Of a DNA stretch of 64,000 nt, positions 52,778 to 62,573 are shown piece after piece. Source of the DNA: JAIOSF01 sp963677755 (GTDB taxonomy: Bacteria; Campylobacterota; Campylobacteria; Campylobacterales; Arcobacteraceae); contig OY782506.1 of the NCBI GenBank assembly GCA_963677755.1, positions 558,001 to 622,000 on the forward strand. The letters run 5' to 3'. Position numbers and translations under genes: made by a program. A model generated the notes under the pieces. It saw only the letters and a program-made list of their open reading frames with translations. It ran no database searches and was not told the DNA's origin. The number at the start of each line of letters is the position of its first letter. Within the stretch, counting starts at the first letter, position 1.

Positions 52778-53602
52778 ATGTTACAAAACAGTAAAAAAGC
52801 AATATTAAGTTTAGTTACGATGATTGTTGTATCAGGAACAGCATTAGCAGATACAGATAAAGTATATGCAACAGTAAATGGGATAAAAGTAACACAGAAA
52901 GATGTTTCAGCACTTCTAAGAGGTCAAAATGTACAATTTGAGTCTTTACAAAAAGATAAACAAAAGCAGATACTAGACAGCTTAATGGAGCAAAAACTAT
53001 TAGCCGAGATGGCTTATAAAACAGATATTCCAAAATCTGCGGAATATAAAGAAGAGTTAGAAAGATTTAAAAAATCTTTAGCTTTCCAGTTATGGTTAAG
53101 AGATTTTAGTAAAAAAATCACAGTAAGTGATAAAGAAGTGAAAAAGTTTTATGATGACAATAGAGCAAAATTCAAAACTCCTAATCAATTAAAAGCAAGT
53201 CATATTTTAGTAAAAACAGAAAAAGAAGCAAAAGATATTATTAAAACTTTATCTAAAGCAAAAAATTTAAAAGATGAATTTACAACATTAGCAAAAGAAA
53301 AATCAGTAGGACCATCTGGTGCAAACGGTGGTGAACTTGGTTGGTTTACAAAAGAAAAAATGGTTCCTGAATTTAGTAATGCAGCTGAGAAACTTTTAAA
53401 AGGTACTATTACAAAAACACCTGTAAAAACAAATTATGGGTTTCATATTATTTATTTAGATGATAAAAAAGCTTCATCAATATTACAGTATGACAAAATT
53501 AAAGCGAGATTAAAACAAGATTTAATACAACAAGAGTTTGCTAAAAAAGCAAAAGAAGAAGCTGTTAAGTTAATGAAAAAAGCAAAAATAGAATATAAAT
53601 AG
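52778..53602 (+). CDS. Periplasmic peptidyl-prolyl cis-trans isomerase (PEB4/SurA-like)
   Basis: A 274-aa exported chaperone from the ATG at 52778 (AAAAGGTTAATT upstream); a longer frame from 52718 would put 20 residues in front of an evident signal peptide (about 1-24, ending ALA). It has a SurA_N-like helical region and a parvulin PpiC domain (about 130-235: KASHILVKTEKEAK, GGELGWFTKEKMVPEF). It resembles Campylobacter PEB4, which helps fold outer-membrane proteins. It lies 12 nt before fba. Confidence 0.9.
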   Translation: MLQNSKKAILSLVTMIVVSGTALADTDKVYATVNGIKVTQKDVSALLRGQNVQFESLQKDKQKQILDSLMEQKLLAEMAYKTDIPKSAEYKEELERFKKSLAFQLWLRDFSKKITVSDKEVKKFYDDNRAKFKTPNQLKASHILVKTEKEAKDIIKTLSKAKNLKDEFTTLAKEKSVGPSGANGGELGWFTKEKMVPEFSNAAEKLLKGTITKTPVKTNYGFHIIYLDDKKASSILQYDKIKARLKQDLIQQEFAKKAKEEAVKLMKKAKIEYK

Positions 53603-53614
53603 AGGATAAGATAA

Positions 53615-54682
53615 ATGGCAGTATTAGATGTAGTAAAAGCTGGAGTTTTAACAGGAAGTGAAACAAAAAAATTATTTGATTATGCAAAAGAGAATAGTTT
53701 TGCAATACCAGCAGTTAATATTGTAAATACGGAATCAATAAATGGGGTACTTGAAGCAGCAGCTAAAGTAAACTCACCAATAATTTTACAATTTTCAAAT
53801 GGTGGTTCAACATTTTATGCTGGAAAAGGTTGTAAAGCACCAAATGCTTCAGTGTTAGGTGCAATTAGTGGAGCAAAACATATCCATATGATGGCTGAGG
53901 CTTATGGCGTACCAGTTGTTTTACACACTGACCATGCTGCTCGAAAATTATTACCTTGGATTGATAGTTTACTTGAAGCTAGTGAGCAACATTTTAAAGA
54001 AACAGGACGACCTCTTTACAGTTCACATATGCTTGATTTAAGTGAAGAGAGTTTAGAACAAAATATTGATACATGTGTAGCTTATTTTGAAAGAATGTCT
54101 AAGATTGATATTTTACTAGAGATTGAACTTGGTATTACAGGTGGGGAGGAAGATGGTGTAGATAATAGTGATGTGGATAATGCACTTTTATATACACAAC
54201 CTAGTGAAGTAGATTATGCATATACAAGATTAAGTACAGTTGGAAATAACTTTACAATTGCTGCAAGTTTTGGAAATGTACATGGTGTATATAAACCAGG
54301 AAATGTAGTTCTTACTCCAAAAATTCTTGATAACTCACAAAAATATATTCAAGACAAACACAATTTATCTTCAAAACCTGTAAATTTTGTCTTTCATGGG
54401 GGAAGTGGTTCTACACTTGAAGAGATAAGAGAAGCTATTGGATATGGTGTTGTGAAGATGAATATAGATACAGATACACAATGGGCATTTTGGGATGGAG
54501 TAAGGGGATTTGTAGCAGATAATTATGATTATCTTCAAGGTCAAATAGGAAATCCTGATGGTGAAGAAAAACCTAATAAAAAATATTATGATCCAAGAGC
54601 TTGGTTACGAGCAGGACAAATGACACTTATTGCAAGACTTGAAGTTGCATACAATGATTTAAATTGTATTGGTAAAAATTAG
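53615..54682 (+). CDS. fba: Fructose-bisphosphate aldolase, class II
   Basis: A 355-aa Zn-dependent aldolase, with the Zn/Asp signature VVLHTDHAA, the LEIELGITGGEEDGVDN segment and the later Zn His in FHGGSGST. It catalyses cleavage and synthesis of fructose 1,6-bisphosphate in glycolysis and gluconeogenesis. The length matches the class IIA (E. coli FbaA-type) form. It follows the PPIase after 12 nt, an arrangement seen in Campylobacter (peb4-fba), and ends in a strong terminator. Confidence 0.97.
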   Translation: MAVLDVVKAGVLTGSETKKLFDYAKENSFAIPAVNIVNTESINGVLEAAAKVNSPIILQFSNGGSTFYAGKGCKAPNASVLGAISGAKHIHMMAEAYGVPVVLHTDHAARKLLPWIDSLLEASEQHFKETGRPLYSSHMLDLSEESLEQNIDTCVAYFERMSKIDILLEIELGITGGEEDGVDNSDVDNALLYTQPSEVDYAYTRLSTVGNNFTIAASFGNVHGVYKPGNVVLTPKILDNSQKYIQDKHNLSSKPVNFVFHGGSGSTLEEIREAIGYGVVKMNIDTDTQWAFWDGVRGFVADNYDYLQGQIGNPDGEEKPNKKYYDPRAWLRAGQMTLIARLEVAYNDLNCIGKN

Positions 54683-54702
54683 TTCTGTTGAGTTTAAATG
54701 AT

Positions 54703-54733
54703 AAAAAAGGAAGCTTTAAAAGCTTCCTTTTTT
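54703..54733 (+). terminator. Terminator after fba
   Basis: AAAAAAGGAAGCTTT-AAAAGCTTCCTTTTTT is a strong stem followed by T residues, 21 nt past the fba stop. Confidence 0.85.
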
Positions 54734-54758
54734 TATATGTGAAGTAAAAGAGTTTATA

Positions 54759-56282
54759 ATGAATAAGTATTTTAGTATTTTTGTAGTTTTAGGTTTTATT
54801 TTTCTTAGTGTTCTTTTTTTTCTGGGAAGTGTATCTATTTGGTTTATTTTTGGCTATCTTTTTATTGTTTGTATTGGAGTATATGATCTTTTTCAAACAA
54901 AACACTCTTTGTGGAGAAACTATCCAGTAATTGGCAGATTTCGATGGTTTTTAGAGGAGTTGCGTCCACCAATTAGACAATACTTTATCGAGTCAGACAT
55001 TGATGGTGTACCTTTTAATAGGCAAACAAGAGGACTTGTATATAGACGGTCTAAAAATATTGTAAATACTATCCCTTTTGGAACGAAAGAAGATGTTTAT
55101 AAAATAGGATATGAGTGGGTAGGACATAGTTTAAAAGCATTAAAAGCTAGCCAACTAGAGCAGAATCCAAGAGTGATAATAGGTTCTAGTCAATGTAAAC
55201 AACCTTATTGCTCCTCAATATTTAATATCTCTGCTATGAGTTTTGGTGCTTTAAGTTCAAATGCAATTTTATCATTGGGATATGGGGCAAAGCTGGGTGA
55301 TTTTTCTTTAAATACAGGTGAGGGTGGATTGAGTTCTTATCATATACAATCAGATGCAAACCTTGTTTGGCAAATAGGTACTGCCTATTTTGGATGTAGA
55401 GATGCAAATGGTAACTTTGATGCAAATAAATTTAAAGAAAAAGCTTCTTTAAAAAATGTAAAAATGATAGAGGTAAAATTATCACAAGGTGCAAAACCTG
55501 GTCATGGAGGGATTCTTCCTTCACATAAAAATACACCAGAAATTGCACAACAAAGAGATATTGAACCTTATACTCAAGTAGATTCACCACCCACACATAG
55601 TAGTTTTGATGATTCTGTATCTATGATGTATTTTATTAAAGAATTACGTAATCTAAGTGGGGGTAAACCTATAGGATTTAAATTATCATTAGGTCATAAA
55701 GAGGAGTTTGTAGAGGTTTGTGAAGCGATAATCCAAACAGGAATAAAGCCAGATTTTATAACAGTTGATGGGGCAGAAGGTGGTACTGGTGCAGCACCTT
55801 TAGAATATACAAATCATGTGGGGATGCCTTTACGAGATGCTTTAGTATTTGTAGTAGACACTTTAACTGGCTTTGGTTTAAAAGATGAGATTAAAGTATG
55901 TGCAAGTGGCAGAATAACAAATGGTATGGATATAGCAAAAAATCTAAGTTTAGGGGCTGATTATTGTGCTAGTGCAAGGGGAATGATGTTTTCTTTAGGG
56001 TGTATACAAGCATTGAACTGTCATAAAAACAGTTGTCCAACTGGCATTGCAACACAAAATAAAAAACTTGCAAAAGCAATAGTTGTAGAAGATAAAAAAC
56101 TAAGAGTTAAAAATTATCAACACAACACAGTAAAAAGTTTTGTTGAGATTATAGCATCAACTGGTCTAACTTTGCCAGAACAACTGAATAGAACACATAT
56201 CTATTATAGGGTTTCCCCTACAACATATAAACGATATGATGAACTTTATCCTCCTGTAGTGTATGACAAATCAAAAAAATAG
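54759..56282 (+). CDS. Membrane-anchored glutamate-synthase-like FMN protein
   Basis: A 507-aa protein with two N-terminal membrane helices (about 4-23 and 25-45) and an FMN-binding glutamate synthase large-subunit domain (GHGGILPSHKNT, DGAEGGTGAAP, ASGRITNGMD). A C-x5-C-x4-C set near residue 415-425 (GCIQALNCHKNSCPTG) matches the 3Fe-4S ligands of glutamate synthase. It lacks the amidotransferase domain, so it is not a standard GOGAT; the substrate is unknown. Transcribed alone and closed by a terminator. Confidence 0.88.
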   Translation: MNKYFSIFVVLGFIFLSVLFFLGSVSIWFIFGYLFIVCIGVYDLFQTKHSLWRNYPVIGRFRWFLEELRPPIRQYFIESDIDGVPFNRQTRGLVYRRSKNIVNTIPFGTKEDVYKIGYEWVGHSLKALKASQLEQNPRVIIGSSQCKQPYCSSIFNISAMSFGALSSNAILSLGYGAKLGDFSLNTGEGGLSSYHIQSDANLVWQIGTAYFGCRDANGNFDANKFKEKASLKNVKMIEVKLSQGAKPGHGGILPSHKNTPEIAQQRDIEPYTQVDSPPTHSSFDDSVSMMYFIKELRNLSGGKPIGFKLSLGHKEEFVEVCEAIIQTGIKPDFITVDGAEGGTGAAPLEYTNHVGMPLRDALVFVVDTLTGFGLKDEIKVCASGRITNGMDIAKNLSLGADYCASARGMMFSLGCIQALNCHKNSCPTGIATQNKKLAKAIVVEDKKLRVKNYQHNTVKSFVEIIASTGLTLPEQLNRTHIYYRVSPTTYKRYDELYPPVVYDKSKK

Positions 56283-56308
56283 GTAGCTATATAAAAGCTA
56301 CCTATTTT
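56276..56308. terminator. Bidirectional terminator
   Basis: AAAATAGGTAGCT and AGCTACCTATTTT form a stem between two convergent genes. Confidence 0.75.
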
Positions 56309-56329
56309 AAAAGATTATCCAAGAAAGAG

Positions 56330-57079
56330 TTATTCTTCTTCTCCAGAAGTTTTTTCACCAGAAAAGCTAATAATACCATGAGTATAGTTTGAAACATGTT
56401 TCCAGCCCATATCAAGAAGTACTCTTTGACAATAAGCACTTCTACTTCCTGTAAGACAGTAAAGGATTGTAGGTTTCTCTTTTTGTTCCTCAATTTGATC
56501 AAGTCTATTGTAAAAAGAGGTTGTAGGAATTAGGTAATCTGTCCCTAGAATTCTCTCTTGATTCCATTCCATCCACTCTCGTACATCAACAAGGTTAAAA
56601 TCAACCATTCCTAAATCTCTAGCTTCAAGAAGTGCTGTAATCTCATCCCCATCTAGTTGCTCATGTTTTAAAATTGCTTCACACTCCTCTTTTGTAAGAC
56701 CTCTTGAGTGTGTATGTGCAATCTCTTCTGCTTTCTCTTCTATTGCGTTTTCAGCTGCATACTCAGGAGTACAGAAAATTCCACAGTGACATTTTCCATC
56801 TTCAGGTATCTCTTTTTCCATTGCAGGTTTACAAGGACAGATTCTATTATCAGCAGCTCTTCTTTCCTCTTTTGTTTCACCAATTACCATAAAACAGGGA
56901 CAAAATCTTTTATTATATATTATTTTATTTCTTGCAAGACCCATAGTAACACCTTCGTTTACATCCTCAATTGGATTATAAACCCAACCTTTGCTAGCAC
57001 AAACTTTGTCAGTAAACTCTTGTGTTTTTCTCATCTCCTCTTTAAATTCTTCAGATTCCATATCTATTTTTATCATCAT
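56330..57079 (-). CDS. Ferredoxin:thioredoxin reductase catalytic domain fused to rhodanese
   Basis: A 249-aa protein. Residues about 10-110 are an FTR catalytic-subunit domain, with conserved cysteines in KVCASKG, RFCPCF, RICPCK and KCHCGIFC, which hold a [4Fe-4S] cluster and redox disulfide. Residues about 155-245 are a rhodanese domain with the active Cys in LYCLTGSRSAY. A middle helical segment joins them. This fusion would link iron-sulfur redox chemistry with sulfane-sulfur transfer; its partner is unknown. Two Met codons open the protein; either may be the start. Confidence 0.9.
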   Translation of the reverse strand: MMIKIDMESEEFKEEMRKTQEFTDKVCASKGWVYNPIEDVNEGVTMGLARNKIIYNKRFCPCFMVIGETKEERRAADNRICPCKPAMEKEIPEDGKCHCGIFCTPEYAAENAIEEKAEEIAHTHSRGLTKEECEAILKHEQLDGDEITALLEARDLGMVDFNLVDVREWMEWNQERILGTDYLIPTTSFYNRLDQIEEQKEKPTILYCLTGSRSAYCQRVLLDMGWKHVSNYTHGIISFSGEKTSGEEE

Positions 57080-57186
57080 TTTGCATACCTATTAATTATT
57101 TGTATAATGATAGAGAAATTTTGTTAATATACACTTAATTTCGTGTTTTAATTCATTTATAAAGGGTAAGTATATTATAATAATTT

Positions 57187-58257
57187 ATGAATATATTAGA
57201 GCAAATCTATGAAATAAATTTTAATAAAATCAATTTTTTAGAGAGAAAAATATCTATAGTAAATCAAAAAACTATTTTAGTAGGAAGTCCAAAAAGTGGT
57301 AAGACATATCTTATATATGATTATTTATCGCAGTTTGAAAACGAACAGTATCTATATGTAGATTTTGATGACTATAAAAATGATTTTAATGAGATAGCAA
57401 CAAATTTAGATTTATTTATTAGAAAAAATAATATTATAGTACTTGTTCTTGAAAATTACAAATTTAATTTAGATTTACCAAAAGTTACACATACTATTAT
57501 TACAACAAAAGAAAAAACTACCCTTGATGGTTTTTATAAGATATTTGTAAAACCACTTGATTTTGAAGAATTTTTACTTTTTGATACAAAACATCAAAAT
57601 ACCTTAAATAGTTTCAATAGTTTTTTAAAATTTGGAAATAACCCTGAGGTTTTGGAATATAGTGAACAAAAAAAATCCCAAAGAAATTTTGAGATTTGTA
57701 AACTTTATTGTGAAGATGCAACTCAATTAGAGATATTACTTATAATAGTGAAATTTGCTTCTGAAAAAAAATCATTATTTCAACTTTTCACTAGCTTAAA
57801 AAAAGAGATAAAAATATCAAAAGATAAATTTTATAAAACATGTGAGCAATTAGAACAAAATAAATTAATCTATTTTTGTTCTAAATATAAACAAGCAAAA
57901 GCGGTTAAAAAAATCTTTGTATTTAATCATGCTCTTATGGATATAGTCTCTTATAAAAAGAATTTTAATAATTTATTTAAAAATATGGTATTTCTAGAGA
58001 TAGAAAAAAGATATACAAATATATTTTATCTTGATAATATTGATTTTTACATGCCTCAAGCAAACCATATCATATTAGCAATTCCATTTTTCAATGACCT
58101 TATATCTGCATCTATTATTTCAAAAATTATCCCAATAATAGAAGAGTATAATATAAAACATATTTCAATAGTAACAGTAAGTAGTGAAAAAACAATTTTC
58201 ATAGGGGAAATAGAAGCACAAATTTTGCCATTTTATAATTGGGTATTAACATTATGA
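57187..58257 (+). CDS. AAA-type ATP-binding protein of unknown function
   Basis: A 356-aa protein with a Walker A loop (VGSPKSGKT, about residues 32-40), a hydrophobic Walker B-like strand (NIIVLVLENYKF) and a C-terminal half with a wHTH-like region and a nuclease-like fold seen in DUF4143-type ATPases (AAA_14 group). It is extremely rich in Lys, Phe, Ile and Asn. It overlaps rnhB by 4 nt (ATGA). A conserved Campylobacterota neighbour of rnhB, as far as I recall; the role is unknown. Confidence 0.7.
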   Translation: MNILEQIYEINFNKINFLERKISIVNQKTILVGSPKSGKTYLIYDYLSQFENEQYLYVDFDDYKNDFNEIATNLDLFIRKNNIIVLVLENYKFNLDLPKVTHTIITTKEKTTLDGFYKIFVKPLDFEEFLLFDTKHQNTLNSFNSFLKFGNNPEVLEYSEQKKSQRNFEICKLYCEDATQLEILLIIVKFASEKKSLFQLFTSLKKEIKISKDKFYKTCEQLEQNKLIYFCSKYKQAKAVKKIFVFNHALMDIVSYKKNFNNLFKNMVFLEIEKRYTNIFYLDNIDFYMPQANHIILAIPFFNDLISASIISKIIPIIEEYNIKHISIVTVSSEKTIFIGEIEAQILPFYNWVLTL

Positions 58258-58838
58258 GAAAAAATTATCATACAAATTTATGCGGTATTGATGAAGCAGG
58301 GCGTGGACCTTTTGCAGGTCCATTAGTAGTATCAGGTGTTGTTTTGACTAATGATATAAAAGAGTTAGATGATTCAAAAAAACTAACTGAGAAAAAAAGG
58401 GAAAAACTTTTTGATATTATTAAAGCAAATAGTATTTATCATATTGTTTTTACAAGTGCAAAAAAAATAGACGAAGTAGGATTGAGTATTTGTTTACAAG
58501 ACTCTATAAAAGAGATTATGAAAAATATTGAAGCGAAACAATACCTAATGGATGGGAATACTGCTTTTGGGATAAAAAATCTTCATTATCTTATCAAAGC
58601 AGATGCACAAATACAAGAGGTAAGTGCAGCTTCAATATTAGCTAAAGTAAGTCGTGATAGGTATATGTGTGAAATAGCTTCCTCTTATCCTCAATACTCA
58701 TTTGAAACGCACAAAGGTTACGGAACAAAAAAACATATTGAAGCTATTATTCAACATGGATATAGTGATATTCACAGAAGAAGTTTTAAGATAAAACAAC
58801 TTGAAAATATAAAAATAAATGAGCCTACTTTATTCTAG
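58254..58838 (+). CDS. rnhB: Ribonuclease HII
   Basis: A 194-aa RNase HII from the ATG at 58254, chosen because it forms ATGA overlap with the preceding gene; the longer frame from 58239 adds five unconserved residues. The catalytic motif GIDEAGRGPFAGP and SAASILAKVSRD are present. It removes single ribonucleotides from DNA and RNA primers. Its stop lies inside the convergent bioA gene end (9-nt overlap). Confidence 0.96.
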   Translation: MRKNYHTNLCGIDEAGRGPFAGPLVVSGVVLTNDIKELDDSKKLTEKKREKLFDIIKANSIYHIVFTSAKKIDEVGLSICLQDSIKEIMKNIEAKQYLMDGNTAFGIKNLHYLIKADAQIQEVSAASILAKVSRDRYMCEIASSYPQYSFETHKGYGTKKHIEAIIQHGYSDIHRRSFKIKQLENIKINEPTLF

Positions 58839-60053
58839 ATTTTCTAAAGCTAACTTAATAGTTTTTGTGATTTTATACAGCTCAATATCGCTAATAGTGT
58901 ATGCAACAATACTATAAACAAGTTTTCCAAATGGTCGTATCCAAACACCATTTTTGACACAAAACTCTTGAATAGTTTGAGCATGTTTGTCACTTTTGAG
59001 TTCCACAACTCCAATAGCACCTATATTTCGTACCTCTTGAACGATTTCCATGTTTTTTAGTGGTTGTAACTCTTGGGTAAAAATACTTTCAATATTTTGA
59101 ACTTTTTGTTCCCAATTTGAATTTAAAAGCAGATCAATACTAGCATTTGCAACACTACAAGCTAAAGGATTACCCATAAAAGTAGGTCCATGCATAATAA
59201 CACCAATATCACTATTTGAGATAGTATCGCTAATTTTTTTTGTTGTCATCATAGCAGCAAGAGTCATAACTCCACCTGTTAATCCTTTCCCTGCTGTCAT
59301 AATATCTGGAGTTATATCAGCATGATCACAACCCCACATAAGCCCAGTGTGTCCAAAACCAGTAGCAATCTCATCTGCGATCAATGGAATATCGTGTTTA
59401 GTACAAAGTTTTCTTGCAACAGTAAGATACTCAATGGTATGAATTTTCATACCACCAGCACCTTGAACTATTGGTTCAACTATCACTCCAGCTATTTCAT
59501 CTTTGTATAGTTCTATAGTATTGCCTAAATCATTAACATCACAAAAGATATTTTGAGGTAAATATTTTCCATACAAAGAGTGCATAGAAGTTTGTGGGTC
59601 ACAGACTCCCATACATCCTAATGTATCCCCATGATATGCATTATTAAGTGCAATGAATTTTGAGACATTTTTCCCTTTTGCTTTATTGTAAAGTATCGCA
59701 GTTTTAAGTGCAACCTCCACAGATACACTACCACTATCAGCTAAAAATACACTAGGAAGACCACTTAAATCTGCTAGTTTTTTACACAAAGTTACAGCAG
59801 GTTTGTGAGTAAGTCCACCAAACATAACATGTGGCATTGTATTTGCTTGGTTCTCTAGTGCTTTTATCAAAATAGGGTGATTGTAACCATGGATTGCACT
59901 CCACCATGAACTCATAGCATCAGTAAGTTCTGTTCCATCTTCTAAAATTATAGTTTGAGCAAAAGTTTTTTTTACAGGCAAAATAGTTGTTTTTGATGGA
60001 AGGGAGTTATATGGGTGCCAAGTGTGTTGATTGTCTAGTTCTAAGATGTTCAT
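58830..60053 (-). CDS. bioA: Adenosylmethionine-8-amino-7-oxononanoate transaminase
   Basis: A 407-aa class III aminotransferase forming 7,8-diaminopelargonate in biotin synthesis. Signatures: TWHPYNSLPS at the N-terminus, SSWWSAIHGYNHP, LADSGSVSVEVALK, ADEIATGFGHTG and PLP Lys in TAGKGLTGGVMTL. The start lies 2 nt downstream of the CBS-kinase stop, so the two are probably co-transcribed. bioB lies 9 kb away. Confidence 0.96.
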   Translation of the reverse strand: MNILELDNQHTWHPYNSLPSKTTILPVKKTFAQTIILEDGTELTDAMSSWWSAIHGYNHPILIKALENQANTMPHVMFGGLTHKPAVTLCKKLADLSGLPSVFLADSGSVSVEVALKTAILYNKAKGKNVSKFIALNNAYHGDTLGCMGVCDPQTSMHSLYGKYLPQNIFCDVNDLGNTIELYKDEIAGVIVEPIVQGAGGMKIHTIEYLTVARKLCTKHDIPLIADEIATGFGHTGLMWGCDHADITPDIMTAGKGLTGGVMTLAAMMTTKKISDTISNSDIGVIMHGPTFMGNPLACSVANASIDLLLNSNWEQKVQNIESIFTQELQPLKNMEIVQEVRNIGAIGVVELKSDKHAQTIQEFCVKNGVWIRPFGKLVYSIVAYTISDIELYKITKTIKLALENLE

Positions 60054-60055
60054 GT

Positions 60056-61906
60056 TTAACCATTCTTTAGTGGGAACTCAATAAAAAACTTCGCACCATT
60101 ATTGGTATTTTTTACATAAAGTTTTCCATTAAAACTCTCTTTTATGATTTTGTTACTCATATAAAGTCCAAGTCCAGTCCCTTTGTTTGATTCTTTTGTT
60201 GTAAAATACTCATCAAATATTTTTTCTTTTATCTCAATAGGAATACCACCTGCATTATCTTCAATGGTCATAATAACTGTATTATTTTCTATTGTTAGAT
60301 TTACCTCTATCCAAGAGTTTTTGATATCTTTCTCTTTTAAAGCATCTTTTGCATTATTTATAATATTTATAATAACTTGATCAAGCTCCCCTACAAACAT
60401 TGTTATAGGTGTTTGTTTTGTAAAGTCGATATTGTTAATAAGTTCTATGTAGTTATTTTTTAGTGATGAGCCAATAATAGTAAGAGAATTTTGGATTCTT
60501 TGTTCCAAAATGAGTTCTTTTTCCTCTTTTTTTTCTTTAAGAAAGTTTTGAAAGGTATCAATTGTTTTTGAAAGATAATCAACATTTTTTGTGATAGTTT
60601 CATTGAGCTCTCTAAATGTATCATCACTTAAAGTATCAAAATCTTTTTGGAGTTGCATACCACTTGCGGCAACAGATATAGTACTTAAAGGTTGTCTCCA
60701 TTGATGAGCAATATTTCCTATCATCTCTCCCATTTGTACCATTTTTTGTTGTTCAAAGAGAAGTTTTTCTTGTAACTTATTTTGTTTTTGAAGAGTATTA
60801 TTGAGATTTGTAATATCTGTAATATCATATAAAAAAAGTTTGATAACATTATTTTCTAAAAGAGTTCCATAATGCCCTTTTAGGTTAAAGTATCTATCTC
60901 CTAGTTGTATTGTTTGAAAAACAAACTGGTTGGACAAGAGGGTATTTAATATAGAGTTCCATAACTCTTTTGGAATTATTTTTGTAATATCATCATCAAT
61001 ATTGATACTAAAGTTCTCTTTTGTTATAGAATTTGTCCAATATATAACTTGTTCATCATCTAAATCAATTAATTCAATGATTGATTCTGAAAGTGTATTA
61101 AAAGTATCTCTAGTATCAAAAAGTTTTGATTCTAAAAATTGTGTATAATTTCCTTTGAGATTATTTGCTAAATCTTTAGAATTGATGATATGGAACACTT
61201 CAGACTCATTTGTTTTAACAACTACTCTTCTAATATTGTTAGATTTCATTAGCTCTATCATATTGGCTATGTTTTCAGATGCCTCAATAGTAATAATTGG
61301 GGAGTGCATAAATTTTGATACAGGTTCTTTTTGTTCTATATGTCTTTGTGCAAGAGAAACAATATCGCTCTCAGAAATAATACCAATAGTTTTACCATTG
61401 CGTGCAATTAACAATGAAGTGACACGACTATTTGTCATTTTATTCAAAGCATATTGAAGGCTTTTATTTTCATCAATAATTATTGCTAGATTAGTTGAGT
61501 TACAAAGATGTTCTATGTTGGCATGAGCAGAGTGTAGTTCTTCTTCAAAACGGTATACTATCTCCTCTTGTTCTACACAACCTAGATATTCATTTTTTGA
61601 ATTTATAACAATAATTTTTCTGATATTGTTATCTACCATTATAGTTAAAGCATATTGTATAAATCGTGTGCTATGAAGAGTGATTAAATCTTTTTTTCCA
61701 TAATCAACTGCTAAATTAGTAAAATCAGTATTATTTTTAAAAAGTTTAACAATATCTTTTTCACTTATTAAAGCTACAGCTTTTTTATTTTCAACAATTA
61801 CTACTCTATGAAGTTTATTTTTAGACATTAAGTCAACAGCATCTTGTATCGTTGCATTTATGGGTATAGTATCTTTTACAGGTTTAATAAAATTTTTTAA
61901 AAACAT
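60056..61906 (-). CDS. Four-CBS-domain histidine kinase
   Basis: A 616-aa protein with no membrane segment. Residues about 1-250 hold four CBS motifs (for example MSKNKLHRVVIVENKKAVALIS, IVDNNIRKIIVINS, LLIARNGKTIGIISESDIV, MKSNNIRRVVVK), which usually bind adenine nucleotides. A PAS-like or linker region (about 255-370) and coiled coil lead to HisKA (GNIAHQWRQPLST) and HATPase (NNAKDAL, DNAGGIP, GTGLGLYMSNKI). It would sense intracellular nucleotide or energy state and pass phosphate to an unidentified regulator. Confidence 0.9.
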   Translation of the reverse strand: MFLKNFIKPVKDTIPINATIQDAVDLMSKNKLHRVVIVENKKAVALISEKDIVKLFKNNTDFTNLAVDYGKKDLITLHSTRFIQYALTIMVDNNIRKIIVINSKNEYLGCVEQEEIVYRFEEELHSAHANIEHLCNSTNLAIIIDENKSLQYALNKMTNSRVTSLLIARNGKTIGIISESDIVSLAQRHIEQKEPVSKFMHSPIITIEASENIANMIELMKSNNIRRVVVKTNESEVFHIINSKDLANNLKGNYTQFLESKLFDTRDTFNTLSESIIELIDLDDEQVIYWTNSITKENFSINIDDDITKIIPKELWNSILNTLLSNQFVFQTIQLGDRYFNLKGHYGTLLENNVIKLFLYDITDITNLNNTLQKQNKLQEKLLFEQQKMVQMGEMIGNIAHQWRQPLSTISVAASGMQLQKDFDTLSDDTFRELNETITKNVDYLSKTIDTFQNFLKEKKEEKELILEQRIQNSLTIIGSSLKNNYIELINNIDFTKQTPITMFVGELDQVIINIINNAKDALKEKDIKNSWIEVNLTIENNTVIMTIEDNAGGIPIEIKEKIFDEYFTTKESNKGTGLGLYMSNKIIKESFNGKLYVKNTNNGAKFFIEFPLKNG

Positions 61907-61989
61907 AAATTAATTTTATCTTATATTAGTTATAAAAATACTTAAAGTTTCTTCTCTATATTCCTCTTGTATTTGATTTAAAAAACTGC

Positions 61990-61995
61990 TATAAT
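61990..61995 (+). promoter_or_regulatory. Probable -10 box of ssrA
   Basis: CTGCTATAATTCC provides TATAAT, 17 nt before the mature tmRNA 5' end, consistent with a short 5' leader removed by RNase P. Confidence 0.5.
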
Positions 61996-62011
61996 TCCAA
62001 ATATATTTAAT

Positions 62012-62410
62012 GGGGTCGACTTGGTATCGATTAGAGCAGTGAGTATTGGTTGCATGTCGGTTTGAACATATCGATAATCTGTTCATTTTTTTTAGACGCA
62101 AATAATACAAATTACGCTCCAGCTTACGCTAAAGCTGCGTAAGTTTAACAACTTAACGGACTCCCCCTTTTAGGGGTTGAGACCATGGAGGTTCTCACCA
62201 CAGATTCTATCTATGTGGGTTTAGAGGACTCAAACCAGATAGATTATCTTTGTAGCTTGATTGCCTACAAGGAGACATTCAAATCTTAGCCTAGAAGTTT
62301 TCTTTGCAGGTTGAGTTGCTTTTAGGTGAAACTAGTCAACCTTTTCTAAGCATGTAGACGCTAATATGAGTTGTTTTAAGACTCCAGTTCAATTCTGGAC
62401 GACTCCACCA
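62012..62410 (+). ncRNA. ssrA: Transfer-messenger RNA (tmRNA)
   Basis: The one-piece tmRNA starts GGGGTCGACTTGG and ends CTGGACGACTCCACCA; the ends pair to form the acceptor arm, and the T-arm GTTCAATTC is visible. The tag frame (62098-62142) encodes ANNTNYAPAYAKAA then TAA, close to the Campylobacter tag. It rescues stalled ribosomes together with SmpB. Pseudoknot-forming inverted segments lie in 62145-62340. Confidence 0.97.
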
Positions 62411-62573
62411 AATAAATATTATATACTTTCCCTTATAGTCCATTTAATCTAGTAAATAAAGTACAATTGTTACAATTTTCAACATGAATTCACACAATCC
62501 AAATTAATAATTCAATTAAAAAAAATCTTAGAATAATAGAGTATAATTTACTGATATACAATAAAGGTACAGA

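Noticed and set aside
62145..62340. tRNA-like hairpins downstream of the tag frame
   Set aside because: They are the pseudoknot and stem regions of tmRNA, not separate tRNA genes.
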